NCBI RefSeq assembly: GCF_036404135.1
Contig: NZ_DASWPE010000096.1
Coordinates: forward strand, 1 to 64,000
Direction: 5' to 3'
DNA from: Rhodopseudomonas_A sp036404135
GTDB lineage: Bacteria; Pseudomonadota; Alphaproteobacteria; Rhizobiales; Xanthobacteraceae
Length of the DNA stretch: 64,000 nucleotides
The position numbers and the translations under genes were made by a program. The notes under the pieces are model-generated. The model saw only the letters and a program-made list of their open reading frames with translations. It ran no database searches and was not told the origin of the DNA. This document shows, piece after piece, positions 44,219 through 53,419 of this stretch (its first letter is position 1; the number at the start of each line of letters is the position of its first letter).

Positions 44219-45754
44219 ATGGCCATCAACCTTCGCAGCCCTTCTGCCGAAACCCGCGAACAACGTCTCGGTACCATCACCGCCTGGGATGGACCGGCGT
44301 CGCGGCTGGCCACCGAATCGGCGTTTTCGCGCGGCGGCTGCGGCCCCGGCTGCGGCGGCAAGGGCCAACGCATCTGCGAATTGGAATCGCCGTTCACGCA
44401 AGGCTCGACCTGCAGCGAGCAGATCGCCGAAAGCCAGGCCAGCAATGTCCGCGATGCGGTGCTGGTGCAGCACTCGCCGATCGGCTGCGCCGCCGGCCAC
44501 ATCAACAGCAACGCCTTCTTCCGCAACGGCCTGCTGCGGCGCGGGCTCGCCCCGCGCAACGTCACCGGACTGTCGAGCAACCTCGTCGAACGCGACATGG
44601 TCTATGGCGGCGCGGAGAAGCTGCGCGCCACCATCCACGCGGCCGCGCAGCGGCATCAGCCGAAGGCCGTGTTCGTCGCCACCTCCTGCGCCACCGGCAT
44701 CATCGGCGACGATGTCGAGAGCGTGGTGCGCGAATGCGAGCAGGAACTCGGCCTGCCGGTGGTGGCGATGTATTGCGAGGGCTTCAAGTCCAAGCACTGG
44801 AGCTCCGGCTTCGACGCCATCCAGCACGGTGTGCTGCGCCACGTGGTGAAGCCCGAGCCCGGCCCGCGGCAGGACAATCTCGTCAACATCATCGTGCTGT
44901 GGGGCAGCGACGTGTTCACGCCGATGCTGGCGGAGCTCGGTCTGGAGGCCAACAACATCCTCACCGTCGCTTCGGTCGAGGAAATCGCCCGCGCGTCCGA
45001 GGCCGCTGCTTCGGCGACCTTCTGCTACTCGGTCGGCGGCTATCTCGGCGCCGCGCTGGAGCAGCAATATGGCGTGCAGGAAATCAAGGCGCCGCAGCCC
45101 TATGGCTTCAGTGGCACCGATGCCTGGCTGCGCGCGCTGGCCAAGGTCACCGGCCGCGAGGAGCGCGCCGAGGCCTACATCGCCCGCGAGCATGCCCGCG
45201 TCCGCACGCAGATCGAGCGGCTGCGCGAACGCCTGAAGGGCGTGCGCGGCTACGTCGCGATGGGGGCTGCTTATGCCCATGGCGTGATCGGCGTGCTGCG
45301 CGAGCTCGGCATCGAGGTGCCGGGCTCGCTGGTGTTCCATCACGACCCGGTCTACGACAGCCATGATCCCCGCCAGGACTCGCTCGGCCACATGATCGAC
45401 GCCTACGGAGACGTCGAGCATTTCAGCATCTCGAACCGCCAGCCCTACCAGTTCTACAATCTGCTGAAGCGGTCCAATCCCGATTTCATCATCATCCGCC
45501 ACGGCGGGCTCGCCGGCCTGGCCTCGCGGCTCGGCGTTCCGGCGATCGCACTCGGCGACGCCTCGACCGCGATCGGCTACCAGGGCATGATCGATCTCGG
45601 CGAGGAGATCGTCGACGCGCTGGCGCAACGCAAATTCCACCAGGACCTCGCCGGCCACACCAGCCTGCCTTACAAGCAGTGGTGGCTGGATCAGACCGAC
45701 CCGTATCTGCTGGCCCGCCAAGCGGCGGCGCCGCAGGCCGCCGAGAGCCGCTGA
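44219..45754 (+). CDS. marD: Nitrogenase-like MarD (methylthio-alkane reductase alpha subunit)
   Basis: A 511-residue NifD-like protein. P-cluster-type cysteines are C65 (GSTCSE), C90 (SPIGCAAG) and C157 (TSCATGIIGDD). The cofactor Cys equivalent is C269 (ATFCYSVGGYLGAALEQQYG). The cofactor His of NifD has no His counterpart (GDASTAIGYQG). An extra N-terminal Cys group (C41, C45, C53) precedes the first. This fits the reductase known from Rhodospirillum and Rhodopseudomonas that turns methylthio-alkanes into methanethiol and hydrocarbons. It overlaps no gene; marK starts two bases later. Confidence 0.82.
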   Translation: MAINLRSPSAETREQRLGTITAWDGPASRLATESAFSRGGCGPGCGGKGQRICELESPFTQGSTCSEQIAESQASNVRDAVLVQHSPIGCAAGHINSNAFFRNGLLRRGLAPRNVTGLSSNLVERDMVYGGAEKLRATIHAAAQRHQPKAVFVATSCATGIIGDDVESVVRECEQELGLPVVAMYCEGFKSKHWSSGFDAIQHGVLRHVVKPEPGPRQDNLVNIIVLWGSDVFTPMLAELGLEANNILTVASVEEIARASEAAASATFCYSVGGYLGAALEQQYGVQEIKAPQPYGFSGTDAWLRALAKVTGREERAEAYIAREHARVRTQIERLRERLKGVRGYVAMGAAYAHGVIGVLRELGIEVPGSLVFHHDPVYDSHDPRQDSLGHMIDAYGDVEHFSISNRQPYQFYNLLKRSNPDFIIIRHGGLAGLASRLGVPAIALGDASTAIGYQGMIDLGEEIVDALAQRKFHQDLAGHTSLPYKQWWLDQTDPYLLARQAAAPQAAESR

Positions 45755-45756
45755 TC

Positions 45757-47148
45757 ATGGCCATCACGCCGCTGAAGGTCAGCCGCCCCGGCGGGGCGCC
45801 CGCCATTCCGGACGTCGCCGAGGAGGGCCCGATCGAGCAGGTCCGCTACGCCTGCGCGCTCGGCGCGATGCAGACGGTGGCGGCGATCCCCCGCGCCATT
45901 GCCATCACCCATTGCGGTCCGGGCTGCGCCGACAAGCAATGCGGCGCGCTCGCTTTCAACAACGCCTATCAGGGCGGCGGCTGGGGTGGTCTTGGCGTTG
46001 CGCCGAGCACTAACGCCACCCAGCGCGAGGTGATCTTCGGTGGCGAGGACCGGCTGCGCGAGCTGATCACCCACACGCTGGAGCTGATGGAAGCCGATCT
46101 GTTCGTCGTGCTCACCGGCTGCATTCCCGATCTGATCGGCGACGACGTGCCGGCGGTGGTGAAGGAATTCCAGGCCCGCGGCGCGCCGCTGGTGCATGCC
46201 GGCACCGGCGGATTCCGTGGTAACAACTATTTCGGCCACGAGGTGGTCACCCGCGCCATCATTGACCAGTTCGCCGGCCCCTATGGCGGGCCGCGCGAAG
46301 CCGGCCTGGTCAATCTGTGGTCCGCTTTGCCCTATCAGGATCCGTTCTGGCGCGGCGATCTGGTCGAACTGAAGCGGCTGCTCGAAGGCATCGGCCTGCG
46401 CGTCAACGTGCTGTTCGGGGCGGGCTCGGCCGGCGTGTCGGAATGGCGGGCCATCCCGCGCGCCCAGTTCAACCTCGTGCTGTCGCCCTGGCTCGGGCTG
46501 GCGACGGCGCAGCATCTGCAAGAGACCTACGGCCAGCCCTTCCTGCATGAGCCGGTGCCGCCGATCGGCGGCCGGCAGACCAGCGGGTTTCTTCGCCGGG
46601 TGGCCGCCTATGCCGGCCTGCCCGAGGCGCAGACAGCCGCCTTCATTGAAGCCGAGGAGTGCGACTACTACGGCTATATCGAGGCGTTCTCGGAATTCTA
46701 TTCGCAGTATCGCTGGGGCCTGCCGGCGCGGTTTGCCGCGGTGGGAGACGCCGCCACCACGCTTGCACTCTCTAGCTTCGCGGTGCGTCAGCTCGGCCTG
46801 ATGCCGGCCTGCGTGGTGGTGACCGACAATACGCCCGCCGAACATCGCGATGCGGTGCGCGCCGCTTTCCTGGCGCTTGATCACGACGTCTCGATCGAAC
46901 CGCATTTCGCCGAGGACAGCTACGCCGTCCACGCCGCGATCCGCGCCGTCGATTTCGGTCGCAAGCCGCCGCTGATCTTCGGCACCACCTGGGAACGCGA
47001 TCTCGCCAAGGAGCTGCGTGGCTTCATCCTCGAAGTCGGCTTCCCGGCGTCCTACGAGGTGGTGCTGTCGCGTGGCTATGCCGGCTATCGCGGGGCGCTC
47101 GGTCTGATCGAACGCATTTACACCACCGCGATCAGCCGCAGCGCCTGA
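45757..47148 (+). CDS. marK: Nitrogenase-like MarK (methylthio-alkane reductase beta subunit)
   Basis: A 463-residue NifK-like protein. P-cluster-type cysteines are C33 (RYACALGA), C57 in THCGPGCADKQC and C122 (LTGCIPDLIGDD). ATG 45757 is chosen, although the frame is open upstream, because it lies two bases after the marD stop and the sequence begins MAITPLK as usual. It forms the alpha2beta2 core with MarD. A NifH-type reductase and a NifB-type cofactor maker are needed but are not in this window. Confidence 0.82.
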   Translation: MAITPLKVSRPGGAPAIPDVAEEGPIEQVRYACALGAMQTVAAIPRAIAITHCGPGCADKQCGALAFNNAYQGGGWGGLGVAPSTNATQREVIFGGEDRLRELITHTLELMEADLFVVLTGCIPDLIGDDVPAVVKEFQARGAPLVHAGTGGFRGNNYFGHEVVTRAIIDQFAGPYGGPREAGLVNLWSALPYQDPFWRGDLVELKRLLEGIGLRVNVLFGAGSAGVSEWRAIPRAQFNLVLSPWLGLATAQHLQETYGQPFLHEPVPPIGGRQTSGFLRRVAAYAGLPEAQTAAFIEAEECDYYGYIEAFSEFYSQYRWGLPARFAAVGDAATTLALSSFAVRQLGLMPACVVVTDNTPAEHRDAVRAAFLALDHDVSIEPHFAEDSYAVHAAIRAVDFGRKPPLIFGTTWERDLAKELRGFILEVGFPASYEVVLSRGYAGYRGALGLIERIYTTAISRSA

Positions 47149-47377
47149 TACGAGCCGGGCGGTGCATCGACGGCAGATCTCCTGCACGCGGACGTTGATA
47201 GATCCTTTGGCATGGCCTCGAGACGCGAGCAGCGCGGCGACGCGATGGTCGGCGAGTCAAATGGTGATGGTCCGGCGGCGGCGCCGCCGCCAAGAAAACG
47301 CCGAACCGGGACGGCCTCGGAAATTCGTGATTAGATGATGTCGCAATCTGCGATCTCCAACACGACCAACGATTGGA

Positions 47378-47929
47378 ATGAATATGTCGCGCGTATCGAT
47401 CAAGACCAAGGCTGATTTGCCTGCCTCGCTGCACCCGCTGTGGGACCGCATGGAAAGTTACGGCGCTTTCGCCAGCCAGTCCGGCGCGATGGCGCATCGT
47501 CCGCCGATCTTTCAGCACATGTGGTCGCTGCTGGTCGCGTTAGCCGATGACGGGGTGATTGCGAAGCGGCATCTGGAACTTGCGCTGGTGACGGTGTCGT
47601 TGCTCAACCAGTGCAGCTATTGCGTCTCGCATCACACGCCGAAGCTGGCGATCCAGGGCGTCTCCGAGGCCGGCGCCGAGCGGCTGCTGGACTACCAGGA
47701 CCATCCCGAATTGAACGAGGTCGATAGATTGGTGGTCGAATATGCGATCACCGTGACCAACAATTGGAACCGGACCCGCGACGAGATCTTCGCGCGATTG
47801 CGCGCGCATTTCACGGAGCCGCAGATCGTTGAATTGACTTGGCGCATCGCGCTGTGCGGGGCGTTCAATCGGTTCAACGATATTCTGCAGGTTGATGTTC
47901 CTGAGGTGGCACAGGCTGCGGCGGAATAG
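47378..47929 (+). CDS. AhpD-like / carboxymuconolactone decarboxylase family protein
   Basis: A 183-residue helical protein. The redox CxxC with following His is QCSYCVSHH (C79, C82, H86), the AhpD-type peroxidase motif. It lies 229 bases after marK on the same strand. Protection of the oxygen-labile MarDK system, or handling of peroxides and thiols, is a possible role but not proven. ATG 47378 or the ATG six bases later could start. Confidence 0.82.
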   Translation: MNMSRVSIKTKADLPASLHPLWDRMESYGAFASQSGAMAHRPPIFQHMWSLLVALADDGVIAKRHLELALVTVSLLNQCSYCVSHHTPKLAIQGVSEAGAERLLDYQDHPELNEVDRLVVEYAITVTNNWNRTRDEIFARLRAHFTEPQIVELTWRIALCGAFNRFNDILQVDVPEVAQAAAE

Positions 47930-48196
47930 AACGGCAAGTAGCTGCTCCAGCCGCCTCGCTGATCGGCTGTTCCACATCGCAACCAGTCGGTGCGATTGCA
48001 TTCGTCGTACACGCATTCGCATCGCTCTGACAAAAATGGCCTGCGTTGCTTTCGCCGGCGAGCCGATCGTGCTCCACACCCCGGTCAATTTGAAATTGAC
48101 CATTGCAGCAACACGCCTCGATATACGTAAAGGTATTCTAGGCGAGCGAAGCGCCGCCTGGATTGAAATCTTCACGATCAATCTCACGGGGGACGG
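47930..48196. other. Intergenic region before first peptide importer
   Basis: These 267 bases hold no gene. A GGGGGACGG ribosome site ends the region before the binding-protein ATG. No convincing promoter pair stands out; CGATATACGTAAAGGTATTC near 48120-48138 is the most A+T-rich part. Confidence 0.35.
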
Positions 48197-49852
48197 ATGC
48201 TGCACGAGCGATCCGCGCAACGCGCGACTGGATTTAGGCCGCGGTCCGACGCCACGCGGTGGCGTAGCTGGGCGTCCGCCGCGGCGATGGCGGCGGTGCT
48301 GCTGCTGTCGGCGCCGGCATTCTCCGAAGCCCCGCAGCCCGGCGGAACGCTGACCGCAATCATCCAGCCGGAGCCGGTGATCCTGACCGCTGCGATCAAC
48401 ACCGCGGCGCCGACCGGGACGATCAGCGGCAATGTATTCGACGGCCTGGTCGATTACGACACCAATCTCAAGCCCGTTCCGGCGCTGGCGGAAAGCTGGG
48501 AGACCTCGGCGGACGGGCTGTCGTTCACGCTGCATCTGCGCAAGGGCGTGCTCTGGCACGACGGCCAGCCGTTCACCTCCGCCGACGTGAAGTGGACGCT
48601 GGAAAACGTTTGGAAGACCATTCATCCGCGCAACCAGGCGACCTTTGCAAAGGTCAGCGCGGTGGAGACCCCCGACGAGGCGACGGTGATCCTGCGGCTC
48701 AGCGAACCCTCGGTGGCGATCCTAAGCTCGATCAACTCCAACGGCGCGCAGGTGCTGCCGAAGCATCTCTATGAAGGCACCGACATTCTCAACAACCCCT
48801 ACAACAACAAGCCGGTCGGCACCGGACCGTTCGTGTTCAAGGAATGGAAGAAGGGCGAGTACATCCTGCTCGAGAAGAATCCGAATTATTGGGACAAGGG
48901 CAAGCCCTATCTCGACAAGGTGATCTACAAGGTGGTGCCGGATGCCGCGGCGCGCTCCGCGGGCCTCGAGAAGGGCGAGATCCAGTATGGCACGCTGAGC
49001 CCGGTGCCGCTGAAAGACGCCGAGCGTCTCGGCAAGCTTCCCTCTTTGAAGATCGAAACCGCCGGATACGAATGGTTGTCGCCGTTCCTGTTTCTCGATT
49101 TCAACGTCGAGCGCGGCCCCTTGAAGGACGTGCGGGTGCGCCATGCGCTGGCCCGCGCGATCGATCGCAAGGCGATTGCCAATGTGGTCTGGTACGGCTT
49201 TGCCAAGCCGGCGAACAGCCCGATCCCCTCGACGCTGGCGGCCTTCCATGATGCCAGCGCGCCGAGCGATCCGTTCGACGTGAAATCGGCAGACGCGCTG
49301 CTCGACGAGGCAGGCTTCAAGCGCGGCGCCGACGGCAATCGCTTCACGCTGTTCATCGATTACATTCCCTATGGCGACGATTTCAAACGCACCTCGGAAT
49401 ACGTCAAGCAGGCGCTGAAGCGGGTTGGCGTCGACGTCACCATCCGCACCCAGGACACCGCAGCCTACACCAAGCGGGTCTATGGCGACCGTGACTTCGA
49501 TCTATCGATCACCTGGTTTGCCGCCTTCTCCGATCCGCAGATCGGCGTCACCCGCGCCTACTGGTCGGCCTCGGTCGGCAAGAACATCCCCTGGACCAAC
49601 GGCTCGGGCTACAGCAGTCCGCAGGTCGATCAGATCATCTCCCAGGTGCAGGGCGAAGCCGATCCGCAGAAACGCATCGCGCTCTTCAAGGAGTTTCAGA
49701 AAATCGTGCTCACCGATCTGCCGACGCTGCCGCTGGTCGAGTTGAAATTTTTCACGGTGCAGGCTGCTAATCTGAAAACCCTGACGATCCGTGGCGACCA
49801 GGTCTATGGCAGCTTCCGCGACTTCTGGTTCGAGGCGCCGAAGCAGAACTGA
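48197..49852 (+). CDS. Peptide/nickel-type ABC substrate-binding protein 1
   Basis: A 551-residue periplasmic solute-binding protein (SBP family 5). Signal peptide covers about residues 1-43 (an Arg-rich start, then AAAMAAVLLLSAPAFS). Family markers are PGGTLTAIIQPEP, GVLWHDGQPFTSADVKW and NVWKTIHPRN. It is closely similar over its length to the second binding protein downstream, so the pair came from tandem duplication. Location just after the mar run raises the possibility of an organosulfur ligand such as a methylthio compound or glutathione (inference). Confidence 0.86.
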   Translation: MLHERSAQRATGFRPRSDATRWRSWASAAAMAAVLLLSAPAFSEAPQPGGTLTAIIQPEPVILTAAINTAAPTGTISGNVFDGLVDYDTNLKPVPALAESWETSADGLSFTLHLRKGVLWHDGQPFTSADVKWTLENVWKTIHPRNQATFAKVSAVETPDEATVILRLSEPSVAILSSINSNGAQVLPKHLYEGTDILNNPYNNKPVGTGPFVFKEWKKGEYILLEKNPNYWDKGKPYLDKVIYKVVPDAAARSAGLEKGEIQYGTLSPVPLKDAERLGKLPSLKIETAGYEWLSPFLFLDFNVERGPLKDVRVRHALARAIDRKAIANVVWYGFAKPANSPIPSTLAAFHDASAPSDPFDVKSADALLDEAGFKRGADGNRFTLFIDYIPYGDDFKRTSEYVKQALKRVGVDVTIRTQDTAAYTKRVYGDRDFDLSITWFAAFSDPQIGVTRAYWSASVGKNIPWTNGSGYSSPQVDQIISQVQGEADPQKRIALFKEFQKIVLTDLPTLPLVELKFFTVQAANLKTLTIRGDQVYGSFRDFWFEAPKQN

Positions 49853-49854
49853 AC

Positions 49855-49932
49855 ATGCATCTGTTGAATAATCTGCTGTTGCTCCTGCTGATCCTCGGTC
49901 TCATCGCCGCGAGGAAAGGATATCTGACATGA
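49855..49932 (+). CDS. Tiny hydrophobic ORF between binding-protein genes
   Basis: The 25-codon frame from ATG 49855 reads MHLLNNLLLLLLILGLIAA then RKGYLT: one membrane segment with a basic end. Its stop overlaps the next gene's ATG as ATGA, typical of coupling. There is no clear ribosome site before it, so it could be a leader or chance frame. Confidence 0.3.
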   Translation: MHLLNNLLLLLLILGLIAARKGYLT

Positions 49933-51542
49933 CATCGATCGGTTCAAAGTCGCGCGCCTGGCTCGCCGCGCTCGCCGTCGCCGCGCTGGCGACCGCGCCA
50001 TCGCTGGCCGCCGAGTCGCCGAAGGCGGGCGGCACGCTGACCGCGATCGTGCAGCCGGAGCCGGTGACGCTGACGCCGGCCACCAACACCGCGCAGCCGA
50101 CCCAGGTGATCGCCGGCAATATTTTCGACGGGCTGGTTTATTACGACCTCGATCTGAAGCCGCAACCCTCCTTGGCAACGAGCTGGTCGGTCGCGCCCGA
50201 TGGACTGACCATCAGCTTCAGGCTGCGCAGCGGCGTGAAATGGCACGACGGCCAGCCGTTCTCTGCGGCCGACGTCAAATGGAGCCTGGAGAACGTCTGG
50301 AAGACCATTCATCCGCGCAACAAGGCGATCTTCGAGAACGTCTCCAGCGTCGAGACGCCCGACGAGCAGACCGTGATCCTGCATCTGTCGAAGCCGTCGC
50401 TGCCGATCCTCAGCGTGATCAACGGCGTCGGCGCGCCGATCTTGCCGAAACATCTCTATGAAGGCACCGACGTCCTCAACAATCCCTTCAACAACAAGCC
50501 AGTCGGTACCGGCGCCTTCGTCTTCAAAGAGTGGAAGAGGGGCGAATATGTCGTCCTGGAACGCAACCCGGATTACTGGGAGCCGAACAAGCCTTATCTC
50601 GACAAGATCGTGTTCAAGGTGATTCCGGACGCCGGCGCCCGCGCCGCCGCGATCGAGAAGGGCGCGGTGCAATACGCCGCCTTCAATGCGGTACCGTTCC
50701 GCGACGTCGAGCGGCTGGCCAGGCTGCCGAGCCTCAAGGTCGACACCCGCGGCTATGATTGGCTGTCGCCGCTGCTCTATCTCGACTTCAATGTCGACAA
50801 TCCCTATCTGAAAGATAGTCGGGTGCGCCAGGCAATCGCTCATGCGATCGACAAGGAGGCGATCGGCAAGGTGGTTTGGTACGGTTACGGCAAGCCGGCG
50901 GTCAGTCCGGTGCCGTCGACCTTGACCGCGTTCCACGATGCCAGCGTGGCGCAATATCCGTTCGACCTGAAGAAGGCCGAAGCCCTGCTCGACGAGGCCG
51001 GTTTCAAGCGCGGCAACGATGGGGTACGCTTCACGTTGAACCACGACTTTTTGCCCTATGGCGACGACTACAAGCGCACCGGCGAGTATCTGAAGCAGGC
51101 GCTGAAGCGGGTCGGCATCGAGGTCAACATCCGCAGCCAGGACTCCGCGGCCTTCATCAAGCGGGTTTATGCCGATCGCGATTTCGATATTGCGAGTTCG
51201 TGGAATGGCGCGTTCCCCGATCCGCAGATCGGCGTGGTGCGGGCCTATTGGTCGGGCTGGCTCGGCACCAAGACACCGTGGACCAACGGCTCGGGCTATC
51301 GCAATGCCGAGGTCGACAGCCTCATTCAGGCCGCCGCGATCGAAGGCGATCCGGCCAAACGCGTCGAAGACTTCAACCGCTTCCAGCAGATCGTGCTGCG
51401 CGAGCTGCCGACCCTGCCGCTGTTGGAACTGCACTTCTTCACCATCCATGCGGCGGCACTGAAGGGCGCGGTGTCGCAGGCCGATCACTCCTACGGGTCG
51501 CTGAAGAATGCCTGGTTCGACACTTCGCCGGCACAGAACTGA
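49929..51542 (+). CDS. Peptide/nickel-type ABC substrate-binding protein 2
   Basis: A 537-residue paralogue of the preceding binding protein, with a signal peptide (1-28, ending PSLAAES). It shares GGTLTAIVQPEPVTLTPA, WKTIHPRN, LPKHLYEGTD and the PWTNGSGY segment. Differences concentrate near the ligand cleft, so the two may serve related ligands through the same permease. GAGGAAAGG lies a few bases before ATG 49929. Confidence 0.86.
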   Translation: MTSIGSKSRAWLAALAVAALATAPSLAAESPKAGGTLTAIVQPEPVTLTPATNTAQPTQVIAGNIFDGLVYYDLDLKPQPSLATSWSVAPDGLTISFRLRSGVKWHDGQPFSAADVKWSLENVWKTIHPRNKAIFENVSSVETPDEQTVILHLSKPSLPILSVINGVGAPILPKHLYEGTDVLNNPFNNKPVGTGAFVFKEWKRGEYVVLERNPDYWEPNKPYLDKIVFKVIPDAGARAAAIEKGAVQYAAFNAVPFRDVERLARLPSLKVDTRGYDWLSPLLYLDFNVDNPYLKDSRVRQAIAHAIDKEAIGKVVWYGYGKPAVSPVPSTLTAFHDASVAQYPFDLKKAEALLDEAGFKRGNDGVRFTLNHDFLPYGDDYKRTGEYLKQALKRVGIEVNIRSQDSAAFIKRVYADRDFDIASSWNGAFPDPQIGVVRAYWSGWLGTKTPWTNGSGYRNAEVDSLIQAAAIEGDPAKRVEDFNRFQQIVLRELPTLPLLELHFFTIHAAALKGAVSQADHSYGSLKNAWFDTSPAQN

Positions 51543-51557
51543 CGGACCCGCTGAGCC

Positions 51558-52538
51558 ATGACCTCGACAACGGCGAGTTATCTGGCGCGCAGGGGCCTGC
51601 AACTCGTGCTGGTGGTGTTCGGCATCGCGGTGATCAACTTCTTCCTGCTGCATCTGGCGCCGGGCGACGCGGCGCAGGTGCTGGCCGGGGAGGCCGGTGC
51701 GGCGACCCCGGACTATCTCGCCGCATTGCGCAAGCAATTCGGGCTCGATCAATCGCTGCCAATGCAGTTCGTGGTTTACTTGCGCAACCTTGCGACGTTC
51801 AATCTCGGCTACTCGTTCCGCCAGGGCATGCTGGTCGCCGAATTGATCGTGCAGCGATTGCCGGCGACGCTGCTGCTGATGGGGGCGGCGATCAGCTTCG
51901 CGTTGCTGGCGGGATCGGCGCTCGGCGTCGCCGCCGCGCGGAGCGCTGGTCGCGCTGCCGATACGCTGATTTCCACGGTCGCGCTGTTGTTCTACGCCAC
52001 CCCGGTGTTCTGGACCGGGATCATGCTGATCGTGGTGTTCTCGGTGTGGCTCGATTGGCTGCCGGTCGGCGGCATGGCGAGCATCGAGAAGGGCTATAGC
52101 GGCGTTGCCTATTTCTCGGACGTTGCGCAGCATCTGATCCTGCCGGCGGCGACACTCGGGCTGTTCTTCCTCGCGGTCTATGCGCGGCTGATGCGGGCGG
52201 CGATGATCGACGTGCAGGGCCAGGATTTCGTCCGCACTGCGGTGGCCAAGGGCGTGCGGCCCGGCCGGATCGGCCGACGGCACGTCTTGCGCAACGCGCT
52301 ACTGCCGGTGGTGACGATGCTCGGCGTGCAGGTCGGCTCGGTGCTCGGCGGCGCGATCCTGGTCGAGACGGTGTTCTCGTGGCCGGGGCTCGGCCGGCTG
52401 GCCTTCGAATCGCTGTTTCAACGCGATCTCAATTTGCTGCTCGGCATTCTGCTGTGCAGCTCGGTGGTCGTGGTGATCGCCAACATCCTGATCGATCTGC
52501 TGTATACCGTGCTCGATCCGCGCATCGAGCTCGGCTGA
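51558..52538 (+). CDS. ABC importer permease, DppB type
   Basis: A 326-residue inner-membrane protein with about six helices. FFLLHLAPGDAAQVL and the FGLDQSLPMQFVVYL start-region features are those of OppB/DppB. The EAA loop, which contacts the ATPases, is in DFVRTAVAKGVRPGRIGRRHV. Stop overlaps the DppC start (TGATG). Confidence 0.88.
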   Translation: MTSTTASYLARRGLQLVLVVFGIAVINFFLLHLAPGDAAQVLAGEAGAATPDYLAALRKQFGLDQSLPMQFVVYLRNLATFNLGYSFRQGMLVAELIVQRLPATLLLMGAAISFALLAGSALGVAAARSAGRAADTLISTVALLFYATPVFWTGIMLIVVFSVWLDWLPVGGMASIEKGYSGVAYFSDVAQHLILPAATLGLFFLAVYARLMRAAMIDVQGQDFVRTAVAKGVRPGRIGRRHVLRNALLPVVTMLGVQVGSVLGGAILVETVFSWPGLGRLAFESLFQRDLNLLLGILLCSSVVVVIANILIDLLYTVLDPRIELG

Positions 52539-53419
52539 TGGCGCTGATCGATATCGCCAATGGTTTGCCACGAGCCCGCGTGGGACGCAGCCACTTGTTG
52601 GTGCGGGCCGCGCGACAGCCATCAGCCTTGGTCGGTGCGCTGTTGCTCGGCGTCATCATCGGCGTGGCTGCATTTGCCGACCAGATCTTTCCCGGCGATC
52701 CGCTGGATTTTGCGGGGCAGCCGTTCCTGCGGCCCGGCGCCGATCCGGCGTTCTGGCTTGGCACCGACATGCTCGGTCGCGATCTGGCGTCGGGCATCGC
52801 GCATGGCGCGCGGGTGTCGCTACTGATCGGCGCCGTCGCCACCGCCGTGTCGCTTGTGATCGGCGTCGGCGTCGGTGCGATCGCGGGTTACTACGGCGGC
52901 AAGCTCGACGCGGCGTTGATGCGGTTCACCGAGTTTTTCCAGACCATTCCGCAATTTCTGTTCGCTCTGACCATCGTCGCGATCCTGCAGCCGACGATTC
53001 CGACCATCGTCGGCGCCATCGGCGTCACCGCCTGGCCGAGCCTGGCGCGGCTGGTGCGCGCCGAGATCCTGAAACTGCGCCATGGCGACATGGTGCAGGC
53101 GACGATCGCGCTCGGCGCCTCCGATCTGCGGATCATCTTTCTGCACCTGTTGCCGAACACGTTGGCGCCGATCATTGTCTCCGGCTCGGTGATGGTCGCA
53201 ACCGCGATCCTCACTGAATCAAGTCTGGCGTTTCTCGGCCTCGGCGACCCCAATGTGGTGAGCTGGGGCGGCATGGTCGGAGCCGGGCGCGAGGTGCTGC
53301 GCTCGGACTGGTACATCGCGACGTTGCCCGGGATCGCCATCGTGATCGCCGTACTGGCGTTGAACCTGCTCGGCGACGGACTGAACGACGCCATCGATCC
53401 GAAGCAGGAGCGGCGGTAA
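52538..53419 (+). CDS. ABC importer permease, DppC type
   Basis: A 293-residue permease. A typical OppC beginning (LGTDMLGRDLASGIAHGARVS) is followed by IAGYYGGKLDAALMRFTEFF and the EAA loop near MVQATIALGASDLRII. ATG 52538 overlaps the DppB stop; the longer open frame upstream lies inside the previous gene and is rejected. It ends TAATG with the ATPase gene. Confidence 0.88.
   Translation: MALIDIANGLPRARVGRSHLLVRAARQPSALVGALLLGVIIGVAAFADQIFPGDPLDFAGQPFLRPGADPAFWLGTDMLGRDLASGIAHGARVSLLIGAVATAVSLVIGVGVGAIAGYYGGKLDAALMRFTEFFQTIPQFLFALTIVAILQPTIPTIVGAIGVTAWPSLARLVRAEILKLRHGDMVQATIALGASDLRIIFLHLLPNTLAPIIVSGSVMVATAILTESSLAFLGLGDPNVVSWGGMVGAGREVLRSDWYIATLPGIAIVIAVLALNLLGDGLNDAIDPKQERR

Noticed and set aside
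44219..47148. NifE/NifN cofactor scaffold instead of MarD/MarK
   Set aside because: Both subunits keep P-cluster-type cysteines and a cofactor Cys, no nif genes are nearby, and the neighbours are sulfur genes. Scaffold identity is not excluded without alignment.
47274..47291. Perfect 18-bp GGCGGCGGC/GCCGCCGCC palindrome after marK as a terminator
   Set aside because: There is no T run after it and simple GGC repeats arise easily in such G+C-rich DNA.
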